Source: Thermaerobacter sp. FW80 (lineage in GTDB: Bacteria > Bacillota > Sulfobacillia > Thermaerobacterales > Thermaerobacteraceae). Taken from it: a stretch of 64,000 nucleotides of DNA. Shown here in pieces: positions 35,848 through 44,579 of the stretch; positions within the stretch are counted from its first letter, which is position 1; each line of letters opens with the position of its first letter. Location of the stretch: assembly GCF_004634385.1 (NCBI RefSeq), contig NZ_CP037895.1:1091245-1155244 (forward strand). The letters run 5' to 3'. Both the position numbers and the translations under genes were made by a program. Under the pieces are notes generated by a model. It worked only from the letters and a program-made list of their open reading frames with translations. It was not told the DNA's origin and ran no database searches.

Positions 35848-37143
35848 ATGGGAGAGCACCATCACGCGGGCGCAGAGCCATTCCGTGCTCGCGGACGTCC
35901 CGGGCTGCATGGGACCACCCGCCTCGGCGTGGCCGGGCTGGTGGCCGCATCGCTCTTCCTCGCTGCGTGCGGCGGGGTGATGACCCCGGCGGCGACCTTC
36001 GATCCCGACTACGAGGTGCGCTGGTACGAGTCCCAGAACGCTGCCGGGCCCGAACTCGATCCCCGGTGGGACGGTAACGGCTGGCCCTACGTCGCCGACG
36101 AGGTGAGCCAGGGTGTCACCGTGGTCGACCTGGCCACGGGCGAGCCGGTGCAGTTCATCCGCACCGAGGGCGGCGTGCCGCACCACCCGTACATCACCAA
36201 GGACCAGCGCTGGGTGCTGGTGACCATCCGTTACGGCGACTGGGTGGCGCCTGGGGATGTCGGCCGACGGCAAGTACGTGGCCGTCGCCAATACCCTGGA
36301 TGATGAAGTGATCATCATCGACACGGCGACGGACCAGATTGTCCACCGGGTCGGGAACGTGCCCAAGCCGGTGAACGTGGAGTTCCTTGGCAAGACCCAC
36401 GTCATCGCCACCGGCAATCGTGCCGACGGCTCCTTCTCTTTCATCGACGCGGACAAGGGCCAGCTGATCAAGACCGTCAAGACGGGCGGCGGGGCCAACA
36501 TCGCCTACTACGGTCCCGACGGCAACGTGTGGGTGAACCACAACGGCGCCCAGCACATCAGCGTGCTGGACTTCGCGACCTTCGAGGTCATCAAGGAGAT
36601 CCCGGTCGTCCAGAACCCGCACTGGATCTACTTCTCGCCGGACGGGAAGACCGCCTACGTCACCAACTGGGGCGCCAACTCGATCTCCATCATCGATGTG
36701 GAGAAGATGGAACGCATCAAGGACGTGGCGGTGGGTCTCAACCCCAACGGCATGGCTGCATGGCGCTGAAGTCCAACGTCCCCCCGGACGTCATCGCCCG
36801 GTGGCAGGCGAACAAGGACCAGGCCAAGGAGGTCATCGCCAAGGCCGCCAGGCTGGTGATGCCGGAGCCCCGCTCGGAGGCCGAGGCGTTGTTCTTCCAG
36901 AAGTGCACGATCTGCCATGACGTGGGCCGTATCATCCGCAACAACGCCCGGGGTGACCAGTGGGACGCCATTGTGGAGAAGATGCGGGGCAACGGGGCTC
37001 CCATCGACGACCGGGAGGCCAAGATCATAGCCGAGTATCTCAAGAGCGACCAGCACCGCAGCCTCGACATCAAGACCGAACTCCAGATCGAAGAGCCGTT
37101 GGACCCGGCCAAGGAGTGTGACGACGATCCCGCGATGCCTTAG
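35848..37143 (+). pseudogene. Frameshifted beta-propeller (YVTN) lipoprotein / cytochrome c gene
   Basis: The start (ATG after AAGGAGGTCC) encodes a lipoprotein signal with lipobox LAAC and the first propeller strands (VSQGVTVVDLATGEPV). The frame is lost near 36240-36257, where a blade is missing residues. The propeller continues in the next frame from MSADGKYVAVAN to NPNGMAAWR (stop 36769). A near-duplication CATGGCTG/CATGGCGCTG at 36751-36766 then shifts back to the first frame, giving LKSNVPPDVIARW and a class I cytochrome c domain with heme motif CTICH, ending at 37143. The two shifts cancel. As written it cannot make one protein, so I call it a decayed periplasmic electron carrier or dehydrogenase. 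Sequence errors could also explain it. Confidence 0.65.
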
Positions 37144-37257
37144 ACAGGGTCTTGCGGCCAAGCAATGATTGAGGGCTGCCGCAGGATGCTCAGCCGGGAG
37201 CCGGGGGACGGCCGACGGGGTGCGGCCTGACGGCGTCACCGCGGAAACGCACCTCAG

Positions 37258-37299
37258 GGGGAGGGAGGGCGCGCGTGCGCGCCCTCCCTCCCCTTTTTT
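37258..37299 (+). terminator. Intrinsic terminator
   Basis: A perfect 17-bp stem (37258-37274 and 37277-37293) with a two-base gap in the loop is followed directly by six T residues. This is the clearest rho-independent terminator in the window and closes the cytochrome region before the oxidase genes. Confidence 0.93.
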
Positions 37300-37513
37300 G
37301 TCGTCGGCCTGACCGGCCGGTCCATGCGGGAGCCCAAGTCTTCAGCTTCTACTCAGGTTCCACTCATGTCGGCCTCAGGTTGGTGCCCGACGGTGAAGGT
37401 GATGCCGAGCCCGCGGCCGACCGCGGGCCGGCCACCGGCGGCGAAGGCCGACGGCATCGGACTTCGCCGCCGGCGTCGCCCTCCATAACGAGAGACCCGG
37501 GAGGTGACAGGCC

Positions 37514-37605
37514 ATGGCCACCAGCCGGCGGCGGGTTGCGGAACGGGAGGGGTTGCAACAGGTCGCCCCCGTGGAAAAGGGCGTTCGGGATATAGAGGCA
37601 CCCAA
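37514..37605 (+). pseudogene. 5' part of cytochrome c oxidase subunit IIa gene, cut by an IS
   Basis: ATG 37514 (GAGGTGACAG upstream) opens MATSRRRVAEREGLQQVAPV and reaches codon 30 plus two bases, where the IS1182-type element is inserted. Joining position 37605 to 39234 (one CCAA copy) restores a 61-residue protein ending in a single membrane helix. The part encoded here is the non-conserved soluble N-terminus. Confidence 0.8.
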
Positions 37606-39229
37606 GAGCCTGTTTCACGAACCCAGGTATTTCCGCAGGATTGCACCCACGTGGGTTTAAGTGAGGCCATGGATTGGAATTCTCCGTCGCCCGAGGTGTC
37701 CCTATGGCCTACAACTTCCGCCCGGTGAACCGTGACCAACTGTACCTGCTTCCACCGAGCCTTCGCGACTGGCTGCCTGAGGACCATCTGGCCTGGTTCC
37801 TGATCGATGCGGTGGAGCAGATGGACCTGCGGGCCTTTTACGAGAAGTACCGCGCCGACGGCTGGGGTGGAGAGAGTTACGACCCGACCATGATGGTGAC
37901 GCTGCTGCTGTACGCCTACTGCGTCGGCGAGCGGTCGAGCCGGCGGATCGAGCGGTTGTGCCTCGAGGACGTGGCCTTCCGGGTGATCACCGCCAACCAG
38001 AAGCCGGATCACGTGACCATCGCCCGCTTCCGCCAGCGCCATGCGCGGGAACTGGCCGAGCTGTTCACGCAGGTGCTGCGGCTGTGCCGCGAGGCGGGGC
38101 TCGGGAAGGTGGGCGTGGTCGCCCTTGACGGGACGAAGATGAAGGCCAACGCCTCGCTGGCGGCCAACCGAACCTACGATGCGATTCGCCAGGAAGTGGA
38201 GAAGATGCTCCGGGAAGCGGAGGCCACGGACCGAGAAGAAGATGAGCGGTACGGCCCCGGGCGTCGTGGGGACGAGTTGCCGGAGGAGCTGCGCCACCGT
38301 GCGAGCCGGCTGGAGCGGCTAAAGGCATGCAAGCGGCGGCTGGAGGAAGAGGCGGCCCGGGAAGCCGCCCGGCAGCAGGCCCGCATCGACGAACGGAAGG
38401 CCCAGGAGCAGGCGACCGGCAAGAAGCGGCGGGGGCGGAAGCCGAAGGCGCCGGATCCCTCGGTGGATCCGGCAGCCAAGGCCAACATCACGGATCCGGA
38501 CAGCCGGATCCTGAAGACCCGGCAGGGCTTTGTGCAAGGGTACAACGCCCAGGCGGTGGTGAGCGAAGACCAACTCATCGTGGCCGCGGCGGTGACGCAG
38601 GACGCCAACGACGTGGGCCAACTGCACCCGATGCTCCAGCAGGCGCAAGCCAACCTCCGGGCCGCGGGCGTGGACGAGCCCATCCGGGCCGTGGTGGCCG
38701 ATGCGGGGTACTGGAGCGAGGCGAACGTGAAGCAGGCGCCGGCCGAAGGGCCGGAGCTGTTCCTGGCGACGAGCAAGGAGTGGAAGCATCGTCAGGCGGT
38801 GAAGGATGCACCCCCTCCGCGGGGCCGGATCCCCAAGGGGCTGAGCCTGCGGGAGCGGATGGAACGCAAGCTGCGGACCCGGCGAGGGCAGGCGATCTAC
38901 GCCAAGCGCAGCCAGACCGTGGAGCCGGTGTTTGGGCAGATCAAGGCCGTGCGAGGCGCCGACCGGTTCCTGCGTCGCGGTCTGGCGGCGTGTGACAGCG
39001 AGTGGAAGCTGCTCTGCTTGACCCACAACTTGCTGAAGCTCTGGCGAAGGGTGACGGAGAGATCCGCGTCCTTACCCTTTCGTTGCACTGCTGCGGCGCC
39101 GGCGTAGAAGGGCAGCGACCGGGGCCCCCTCACCGACGCGATGCTGACCGCCAACCCATGCGATGTTGCTGTATAGGCTCAGTACCTTCCAGCCCGTCCC
39201 GATCAAGTCAGTGTCCGTGAAACAGGCTC
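37606..39229 (+). mobile_element. IS1182-family insertion sequence
   Basis: A 1624-bp element with terminal inverted repeats whose perfect core is GAGCCTGTTTCACG (37606-37619, and inverted at 39216-39229). The 4-bp direct repeat CCAA flanks it (37602-37605 and 39230-39233). It carries one transposase gene in the same direction as the interrupted oxidase operon. Confidence 0.9.
37704..39107 (+). CDS. IS1182-family transposase
   Basis: A 467-residue DDE transposase with the IS1182 arrangement: the N-terminal LPPSLRDWLPEDHLAWFLIDAV type segment, PDHVTIARFRQRH, the first catalytic Asp in VVALDGTKMKANAS, the central coiled-coil and basic region, the second Asp in VVADAGYWSEAN, and the C-terminal QTVEPVFGQIKAVRG with the Glu. 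The frame is intact. ATG 37704 is used; an upstream ATG at 37674 is in frame but adds no conserved sequence. Confidence 0.93.
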   Translation: MAYNFRPVNRDQLYLLPPSLRDWLPEDHLAWFLIDAVEQMDLRAFYEKYRADGWGGESYDPTMMVTLLLYAYCVGERSSRRIERLCLEDVAFRVITANQKPDHVTIARFRQRHARELAELFTQVLRLCREAGLGKVGVVALDGTKMKANASLAANRTYDAIRQEVEKMLREAEATDREEDERYGPGRRGDELPEELRHRASRLERLKACKRRLEEEAAREAARQQARIDERKAQEQATGKKRRGRKPKAPDPSVDPAAKANITDPDSRILKTRQGFVQGYNAQAVVSEDQLIVAAAVTQDANDVGQLHPMLQQAQANLRAAGVDEPIRAVVADAGYWSEANVKQAPAEGPELFLATSKEWKHRQAVKDAPPPRGRIPKGLSLRERMERKLRTRRGQAIYAKRSQTVEPVFGQIKAVRGADRFLRRGLAACDSEWKLLCLTHNLLKLWRRVTERSASLPFRCTAAAPA

Positions 39230-39321
39230 CCAAGGGGACCCTGCTGGTCGTGTTCCTCTACTTGCTCGGCATCGCCGCCATGTGGAGCTACATGTACTTC
39301 AGGTTGCTCCGCAGTGCGTGA
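39217..39321 (+). CDS. Cytochrome c oxidase subunit IIa, remnant possibly re-started inside the IS end
   Basis: The right end of the IS reads in frame as GTG-AAA-CAG-GCT followed by the subunit's own CCC-AAG-GGG-ACC. This gives a 34-residue peptide (KQAPKGTLLVVFLYLL..., one membrane helix, ending RLLRSA). The single-helix subunit IIa of Thermus ba3 oxidase is also about 34 residues and begins with a similar KPKG segment. The insertion may therefore have trimmed the gene and not destroyed it. No strong ribosome binding site is visible before this GTG, so expression is uncertain. It lies 45 bases before coxB. Confidence 0.55.
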   Translation: MKQAPKGTLLVVFLYLLGIAAMWSYMYFRLLRSA

Positions 39322-39366
39322 CCCCGCTGCCTCGCACGACCCCTCTGGGAGCAGCTTCGGGAGGCG

Positions 39367-39870
39367 ATGGTCGTGCACGTCGACCGCTACGAAAAGATGT
39401 GGATCTGGGTCAGCGCAGCCTTCCAGCTCGCGCTTGTTCTGGTGCTGGCGTACACCACCTTCGGCATGGGCATTCGCCTGCCCGGTTCGGGTGACGCCCA
39501 CGCGGCCGGCGTCGACCACCGGACGGCGGCGCCGGCACGCGTGACGGCGAATGATCCGCCCTTCACCTCACCGGGAGTTCGTGCCGTAGGGCCCAACCGG
39601 TATGAGGTCGTCATGACGGCGCAGGCCTTCGGATACGAGCCCAACGAGATCCGCATTCCCCGGGGTGCGACGGTCGACTTCGTGGTGACGAGCAAGGACG
39701 TGATTCACGGTTTCATGATTCCAGGAACCACGGTGAACACGATGATCATCCCGGGCCAGGTGACCCACGTGCAATATACCTTCGACGAGCCGGGCGAGTA
39801 CACGTTCTTCTGTCACGAGTACTGCGGGATCGGGCATCACGTGATGTCGGGCCGGATCGTCGTCGAATGA
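39367..39870 (+). CDS. ba3-type cytochrome c oxidase subunit II (CuA protein)
   Basis: A 167-residue subunit with one N-terminal membrane helix (WIWVSAAFQLALVLVLAYTTF) and an external cupredoxin domain that accepts electrons from cytochrome c at the binuclear CuA centre. CuA ligands are visible: the His in SKDVIHGF and the cluster CHEYCGIGHHVM (two Cys, His, Met). The short length and single helix are typical of the ba3/B-family. The ATG has GGGAGGCG upstream. It lies between subunit IIa and subunit I. Confidence 0.93.
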   Translation: MVVHVDRYEKMWIWVSAAFQLALVLVLAYTTFGMGIRLPGSGDAHAAGVDHRTAAPARVTANDPPFTSPGVRAVGPNRYEVVMTAQAFGYEPNEIRIPRGATVDFVVTSKDVIHGFMIPGTTVNTMIIPGQVTHVQYTFDEPGEYTFFCHEYCGIGHHVMSGRIVVE

Positions 39871-39901
39871 GGCCGGCGGCATCGAGGGGGACGTGACGAC
39901 C

Positions 39902-41554
39902 ATGGAATCTCGCGGCATTCCGCTGGAGTTCCGTGGGGATTATGCCGACGCCCGCAAGCACCTGCTCACCGCCATCTTTTTCGGCCTGGTGCTGGGCGTG
40001 TTGATGGGCCCGCTGCAGGCCCTCGACAAGGCACGCATCGATTTGTACCAGAACCTACCCTTGATCAAGAGTTACTATCAGGGGCTCACCCTCCACGGCG
40101 TCGCGCTGGCCCTGATCTGGACCAGCTTTTTCAACGTGGGCTTCCTGACGTTCACCGCGGTGCGGGGCTTCGGCCGCCCCTTGCAGAGCCGGCGTCTGAG
40201 CCGGGCCACCCTGTGGATCATGTGGGCCGGCCTTGCCCTGGCGCTGTTCGCCATTCTGACCAACCGGGCCACCGTCCTGTTCACCGCCTACGCGCCCCTG
40301 AAGGGGCACTGGACCTTCTACACCGGAGTGGCCCTGTTCGCCGTCGTCGGCACGTGGTTGCTGGCGGCCAACGTCTTCTTGACGTACCGAGCGTGGAAGC
40401 GCGACAACCCGGGCCGGAAGACGCCCCTACTGGCCTTCGGTACCCTGGTGACGCTGACCATGTGGACCCTCGCCACCAGCGGCGTGGCGACGGAGTTCGT
40501 GATCTACCTCATCCCGTGGTCGCTGGGCTTGCGGGAGGGCATCGACCCGCTGCTGACGCGCAGCCTGTTCTGGCTGACGGGCCATCCCATCGTGTACTGG
40601 TGGCTGCTCCCGGCCTACCTGTCGTGGTACTTCATGCTGCCGCGCCAGGCGGGCGGCAAGCTGTTCAGCGAATCCATGGCGCGGCTGGCCCTGCTGCTGT
40701 TCATCCCCTTCTCCCTGCCCGTCGGCGTCCACCACATGTACACCGACCCCGGGGTCGCCACCCACAGCAAGATGCTGCACGGCTTTCTGACCTTTGTGGT
40801 CTTCCTGCCGAGCTTGATCACGGCCTTCACGGTGGTGGCCTCCCTGGAGATCGCGGGACGCCAGCGCGGGGGCCGGGGATGGCTGGGGTGGATCCGCGCC
40901 CTGCCGTGGCGGGAACCCTCGGTGGCGGCCCAGTTGCTGGCCATGGTGCTCTTCACCGTGGGCGGGGCGTCGGGCCTGATCAACGCCTCCTATGTCCTGA
41001 ACCTGCTGGTCCACAACACGCTGTTCGTGGTGGGGCACTTCCACCTGACCGTAGGCAGCGCCGTCACCCTCACCTTCATGGGCATCAGCTACTGGCTGAT
41101 TCCCGAGTTGACCGGCCGTGCGCTGCGCGGCCGGCGGGTCGCGCTGGCCCAGGTGTGGCTGTGGTTCCTCGGCGTGGCCATCATGGGCCGTGGGATGGCG
41201 GCGATGGGGCTGGAGGGGGTGCCCCGTCGCACCTGGTGGTCCCAGGCCGCGTACCAGATCGCCGAGGCCCAGGCCGGCGGCGTGATGACGGCCGCGGGCG
41301 GCGCGCTCCTTTTCGTCAGCATGCTGCTGTTCGTGGGCGTCGTCGTGGTGACGATGCGCGGTGCGGAAGCTCCAGCGCGGCAGGCGGTACCCGTTGCCGA
41401 GCCCCTGGACGGCGGCATGCCGGTGCCGGTGTGGCTCAACCGGCTGACCCCGTGGGTCGTCGGTACCGTGGTCCTCACCCTGTTGGCCTGGGGTCCCGTG
41501 GTGTGGGGACTGCTGCAGTCGCCGTTCAGCGCCCCCGGCCTGAGGGCCTGGTGA
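39902..41554 (+). CDS. ba3-type cytochrome c oxidase subunit I
   Basis: A membrane protein of about 550 residues that reduces O2 to water and pumps protons. Ligands are in place: the low-spin heme His in YYQGLTLHGVAL, the CuB His-Tyr pair in TGHPIVYWWLLP, the CuB HH in GVHHMYTDPG, and the paired heme His in VVGHFHLTVG. About thirteen hydrophobic segments are present. The glutamate of A-family D-channels is absent, as expected for B-family oxidases. ATG 39902 has GAGGGGGA ten bases upstream, better than GTG 39893. It is the last gene of the oxidase operon. Confidence 0.95.
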   Translation: MESRGIPLEFRGDYADARKHLLTAIFFGLVLGVLMGPLQALDKARIDLYQNLPLIKSYYQGLTLHGVALALIWTSFFNVGFLTFTAVRGFGRPLQSRRLSRATLWIMWAGLALALFAILTNRATVLFTAYAPLKGHWTFYTGVALFAVVGTWLLAANVFLTYRAWKRDNPGRKTPLLAFGTLVTLTMWTLATSGVATEFVIYLIPWSLGLREGIDPLLTRSLFWLTGHPIVYWWLLPAYLSWYFMLPRQAGGKLFSESMARLALLLFIPFSLPVGVHHMYTDPGVATHSKMLHGFLTFVVFLPSLITAFTVVASLEIAGRQRGGRGWLGWIRALPWREPSVAAQLLAMVLFTVGGASGLINASYVLNLLVHNTLFVVGHFHLTVGSAVTLTFMGISYWLIPELTGRALRGRRVALAQVWLWFLGVAIMGRGMAAMGLEGVPRRTWWSQAAYQIAEAQAGGVMTAAGGALLFVSMLLFVGVVVVTMRGAEAPARQAVPVAEPLDGGMPVPVWLNRLTPWVVGTVVLTLLAWGPVVWGLLQSPFSAPGLRAW

Positions 41555-41591
41555 TCGCGACGGGTGAGCCGGGCCATTCATCACCACGGGT

Positions 41592-41632
41592 GCCGAGCGC
41601 CCTTCCCGCAGCGGCCGGGGAGGGCGCTCGGC
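41592..41632 (+). terminator. Stem-loop after the oxidase operon
   Basis: A perfect 12-bp inverted repeat GCCGAGCGCCCT/AGGGCGCTCGGC (41592-41603, 41621-41632) with a 17-base loop starts 37 bases past the subunit I stop. There is no U-tract. It marks the right end of the accessory island. Confidence 0.5.
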
Positions 41633-41778
41633 GTATGACAGGAGCACCGACTGTCGGAGCCGCTCGGTCCATTGCCCGGGAGCCACCCTGCAACGATGCC
41701 GGCTCGCCGGATGGGGTAGGGCGCCCCCTGGCGGAGCCGCTTCACCGCGAACCCCTCGACCTTCCCTTCCCGGTACCT

Positions 41779-41806
41779 TTTGCCGGGCCCCCCGCTGCGG
41801 TAGAAA
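41779..41806 (+). promoter_or_regulatory. Weak promoter candidate for acpS-nnr
   Basis: TAGAAA (41801-41806) could be a -10 box, with TTTGCC (41779-41784) about 16 bases upstream as a poor -35. Position and relative A/T content fit a promoter for acpS, but the match is weak. Confidence 0.3.
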
Positions 41807-41829
41807 GAGGAGAGAGGAGAGCGACGGGC

Positions 41830-42228
41830 GTGATCGTCGGGACCGGGATCGACATCGTGCAGGTGGAGCGCATCGAAGCCATCTTGCGCCGCCGGGGGTG
41901 GCGCTGGGCGGAGCGGGTCTTCTCTCCGGACGAACTGGCCGCCGCCGGCGCCGGGCCCCACCGGGCCCGGCGCCTGGCGGCCCGCTGGGCGGCCAAGGAG
42001 GCCTTCGCCAAGGCCTTGGGCACGGGCCTGCGGGGGCTGCGCTGGCGGGACATCCGGGTCCGCCAGGACGAGGGGGGCCGGCCGTGGCTGGAGGTCGCGG
42101 GCCGGGCGTCCGCGCTGGCCCGGGCGGCGGGCGTCCAGCGCATCCACCTCAGTCTGTCCCACGACGGCCAGTGGGCGGTGGCCCAGGTCATCCTGGAAGG
42201 GACCGGCCCCGGGGAGGGACGGCCTTGA
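41830..42228 (+). CDS. acpS: Holo-[acyl-carrier-protein] synthase AcpS
   Basis: AcpS transfers 4'-phosphopantetheine from CoA to apo-ACP, activating fatty acid synthesis. The 132-residue product has both signature motifs: GTGIDIVQVERI at the N-terminus and RWAAKEAFAKALGTG in the middle, then the C-terminal IHLSLSHDGQWAVAQV. The GTG start is preceded by GAGGAGAG. Its stop overlaps the TTG start of nnrE/D. The acpS-nnr-alr order is common in Firmicutes. Confidence 0.93.
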   Translation: MIVGTGIDIVQVERIEAILRRRGWRWAERVFSPDELAAAGAGPHRARRLAARWAAKEAFAKALGTGLRGLRWRDIRVRQDEGGRPWLEVAGRASALARAAGVQRIHLSLSHDGQWAVAQVILEGTGPGEGRP

Positions 42229-44543
42229 CGGCGGAAGAACCGGCCGGCATCGCAGGGAGAGGGGTTGCAGGTCCTCGAGCCGGGGTGCCCGCGACGCCGG
42301 GCGGGGCATCCGGGGCCCCGCGAGGGGGACCCGCGACCTCTGGAGAGCCGGCGAGGCCGGCAGGGACCCCCGCCACCGGCACCGCGCCAGCCAGCGGCGC
42401 CGCCCTGGAAGGGGATCCGGGGCCTAGAGGGGTGTGGGTGCTCTCCGCGGCAGCGGTGCGGCGGGGCGACCGCCTGGCCGCGGACGCCGGGCTGGGCGGT
42501 CCGGTGCTCATGGAGACGGCGGGGCGCACGGCGGCCACCCTGCTCTGGAAGGTGGCGGGCCCCTTCTCGGCCCGGGAGCCCGTGGTGGTCCTGGCCGGCG
42601 GCGGGAACAACGGCGGCGACGGGATGGTGCTGGCCCGCTGGGTGGCCCGCTGGGCGGGGCCTACCGCGGTGAAGGTCTTCCTGCTGGCGGAGCCCGGCCG
42701 GTTGCGGGGCGAGGCGGCGGTGCAATGGTCGCTGCTGGCCCGTTCGGGCGTACCGGCGTTCGCGCTGGCGGGTGAACCGGCCCCGGGCGCCCAGCAGGGA
42801 TCTCGCCAGAACCCCGGGACGGGGGCCGGGGCGGCTCCGGTGGCGGCCGAGTTCCCGGAGCCCGGGGCGGCCCGCCAACCCGCGGCGGGCTCGGCCGGCG
42901 CGGCGGGTCCGCACACCGAGGTCGGGCCGCAACCCGCGGCGGACCGGCCGGCCGCGGCCGGTCCGCCGGCCGCGGCCGGTGCGGGATCCGGGGTGGGGCT
43001 GGCGGTGGACCCGTTTCTCGATCACTTGGAAGCTGCCGTCGCCCGCGCCCGGGTGGTGGTCGATGCCCTGCTGGGCGTGGGGGTGCGGGGCGCCCCGCGT
43101 CCCCTGGCCGCCCGGGCCCTTCAGGTGGTGGGAGCCGCGGGGGTGCCGGTCTTCGCCCTGGATTTGCCCTCCGGCCTCGACGCCGACACCGGGGAGGCGG
43201 CGCCGGTGGTGCCGCGCGCCACCTGGACCGCCACCTTCGCCGCGGCCAAGTGGGGTCTCGTGCTCGGCCAGGGCCCGGAACGGGCCGGGCAGGTCTTCGT
43301 GGTCGACATCGGCTGGCCGCAGGAGACCGGCACCGGCGTCGGCGGGACGGGCGGTGAGGCGGAAGCCGGCGCGCCCGGCGGCGGCACCGGAGGTTTCCCC
43401 TCCGCCCGCGTCCTCGATGCGGCCGGCGTGGCGGCCCTCCTTCCCCGGCGGCCCTGGGATGCCCACAAGGGCTGGGCGGGTCACGTCGTCGTAGCCGGCG
43501 GACGGCCGGGGCAGGTGGGAGCGGCGGTGCTGGCGGGCACGGCCGCCCTGCAGGCCGGGGCGGGCACCGTGACCCTGGCCGTGCCCGCGCCGGTGCGGAC
43601 CGAGGCCGCGGTCCACCGCCCGGAGATCATGACCTGGGCCCTGCCCGCCACAGCCGGCGGCGAGTGGGACGCGGCGGCCGTCACCGCGCTGGCGCAGCGG
43701 GAACGGGAGCGGCGGGGCCGGGTGGTGCGGGTGATCGGGCCGGGCCTCGGGCAGAGCCCCGGCGCCGCCGCCTGCCTGGTCGCATGGCTCGGCCTCGACA
43801 GGCCGGCTGCGAGGGATCCGGCGGAGGGGGCGTCGGACGACGACCGCCCGGCCGATGCGCCCCACGGTCGCCCGGCCGATGGAGCCCCAGGGACCGACGG
43901 GGAGCCGGGCGCCCGCGCGCCCGAGGGCGCCGCGGCGGCCGGCTCGGCCGCGGCCGGGCCGGTTTGCCGGCCTACCGTCCTCGACGCCGACGGGCTGAAC
44001 CTGGCGGCCCTCCTGGGCATCGATCGGCTGCGGGAGCGGCCGGGTTCCTTCCCTCTCGTGCTGACGCCCCACCCGGGGGAGGCCGCTCGGCTGCTGGGCT
44101 GGACCACGGCCCGGGTCCAGGCCGAGCGGCCGCGGGCCGCCGTGGAACTGGCCCGCCGGGCGGGGGCCGTCGCCGTGCTCAAGGGGGCCGGGACCCTGAT
44201 CGCCGGCCCGGGCGGCGAGCTCTACATCTGCACGCGGGGTCATCCCGGCATGGCCAGCGCCGGCATGGGCGATGCCCTGGCCGGCATCGTGGGCGCCTTC
44301 CTGGCCCAGGGGCTCGAGCCGCTGGCGGCCGCCCTGGTGGCCGTGTTCGTCCACGCTCTGGCGGGCGAGCTGGCGGCGCCCGCGGAGGGCATCCCCGTGC
44401 AGGCGACGCAGCTCATCACGCGGTTGCCGGAGGCCCTCGACCGCATCCGCCGGGGGTCGCCGGGATCCGCGGCGGCGCTCGGCATCCCCGGCGTCGCATG
44501 GTTGCGGCCGCCCCTCGAGGGTGATGGCGCGCCCGTCGGCTAG
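42225..44543 (+). CDS. nnr: Bifunctional NAD(P)HX epimerase / ADP-dependent dehydratase
   Basis: This is a metabolite-repair enzyme that returns hydrated NADH/NADPH to use. The N-terminal epimerase domain (YjeF_N) shows ETAGRTAA, AGGGNNGGDGMVLARW and DLPSGLDADTGE. The C-terminal dehydratase domain (carbohydrate kinase-like) shows AHKGWAGHVVVAGG, LTPHPGEAARLLG, VLKGAGTLIAG and GHPGMASAGMGDALAG. At 772 residues it is about 250 longer than the E. coli enzyme, due to a 70-residue Ala/Pro/Gly leader and low-complexity inserts in both domains. TTG 42225 overlaps the acpS stop and has GGGGAGGG seven bases upstream. GTG 42432 at the domain border is the alternative start. Confidence 0.88.
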   Translation: MTAEEPAGIAGRGVAGPRAGVPATPGGASGAPRGGPATSGEPARPAGTPATGTAPASGAALEGDPGPRGVWVLSAAAVRRGDRLAADAGLGGPVLMETAGRTAATLLWKVAGPFSAREPVVVLAGGGNNGGDGMVLARWVARWAGPTAVKVFLLAEPGRLRGEAAVQWSLLARSGVPAFALAGEPAPGAQQGSRQNPGTGAGAAPVAAEFPEPGAARQPAAGSAGAAGPHTEVGPQPAADRPAAAGPPAAAGAGSGVGLAVDPFLDHLEAAVARARVVVDALLGVGVRGAPRPLAARALQVVGAAGVPVFALDLPSGLDADTGEAAPVVPRATWTATFAAAKWGLVLGQGPERAGQVFVVDIGWPQETGTGVGGTGGEAEAGAPGGGTGGFPSARVLDAAGVAALLPRRPWDAHKGWAGHVVVAGGRPGQVGAAVLAGTAALQAGAGTVTLAVPAPVRTEAAVHRPEIMTWALPATAGGEWDAAAVTALAQRERERRGRVVRVIGPGLGQSPGAAACLVAWLGLDRPAARDPAEGASDDDRPADAPHGRPADGAPGTDGEPGARAPEGAAAAGSAAAGPVCRPTVLDADGLNLAALLGIDRLRERPGSFPLVLTPHPGEAARLLGWTTARVQAERPRAAVELARRAGAVAVLKGAGTLIAGPGGELYICTRGHPGMASAGMGDALAGIVGAFLAQGLEPLAAALVAVFVHALAGELAAPAEGIPVQATQLITRLPEALDRIRRGSPGSAAALGIPGVAWLRPPLEGDGAPVG

Positions 44544-44579
44544 CGGGGGACGCAGGACGCTAGCGGGGGACGCAGGACG
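44540..44579. repeat. Perfect 20-bp tandem duplication at the end of nnr
   Basis: CTAGCGGGGGACGCAGGACG occurs twice, back to back. The first copy contains the nnr stop codon TAG. The unit is not shared with other places I noticed. Confidence 0.85.
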
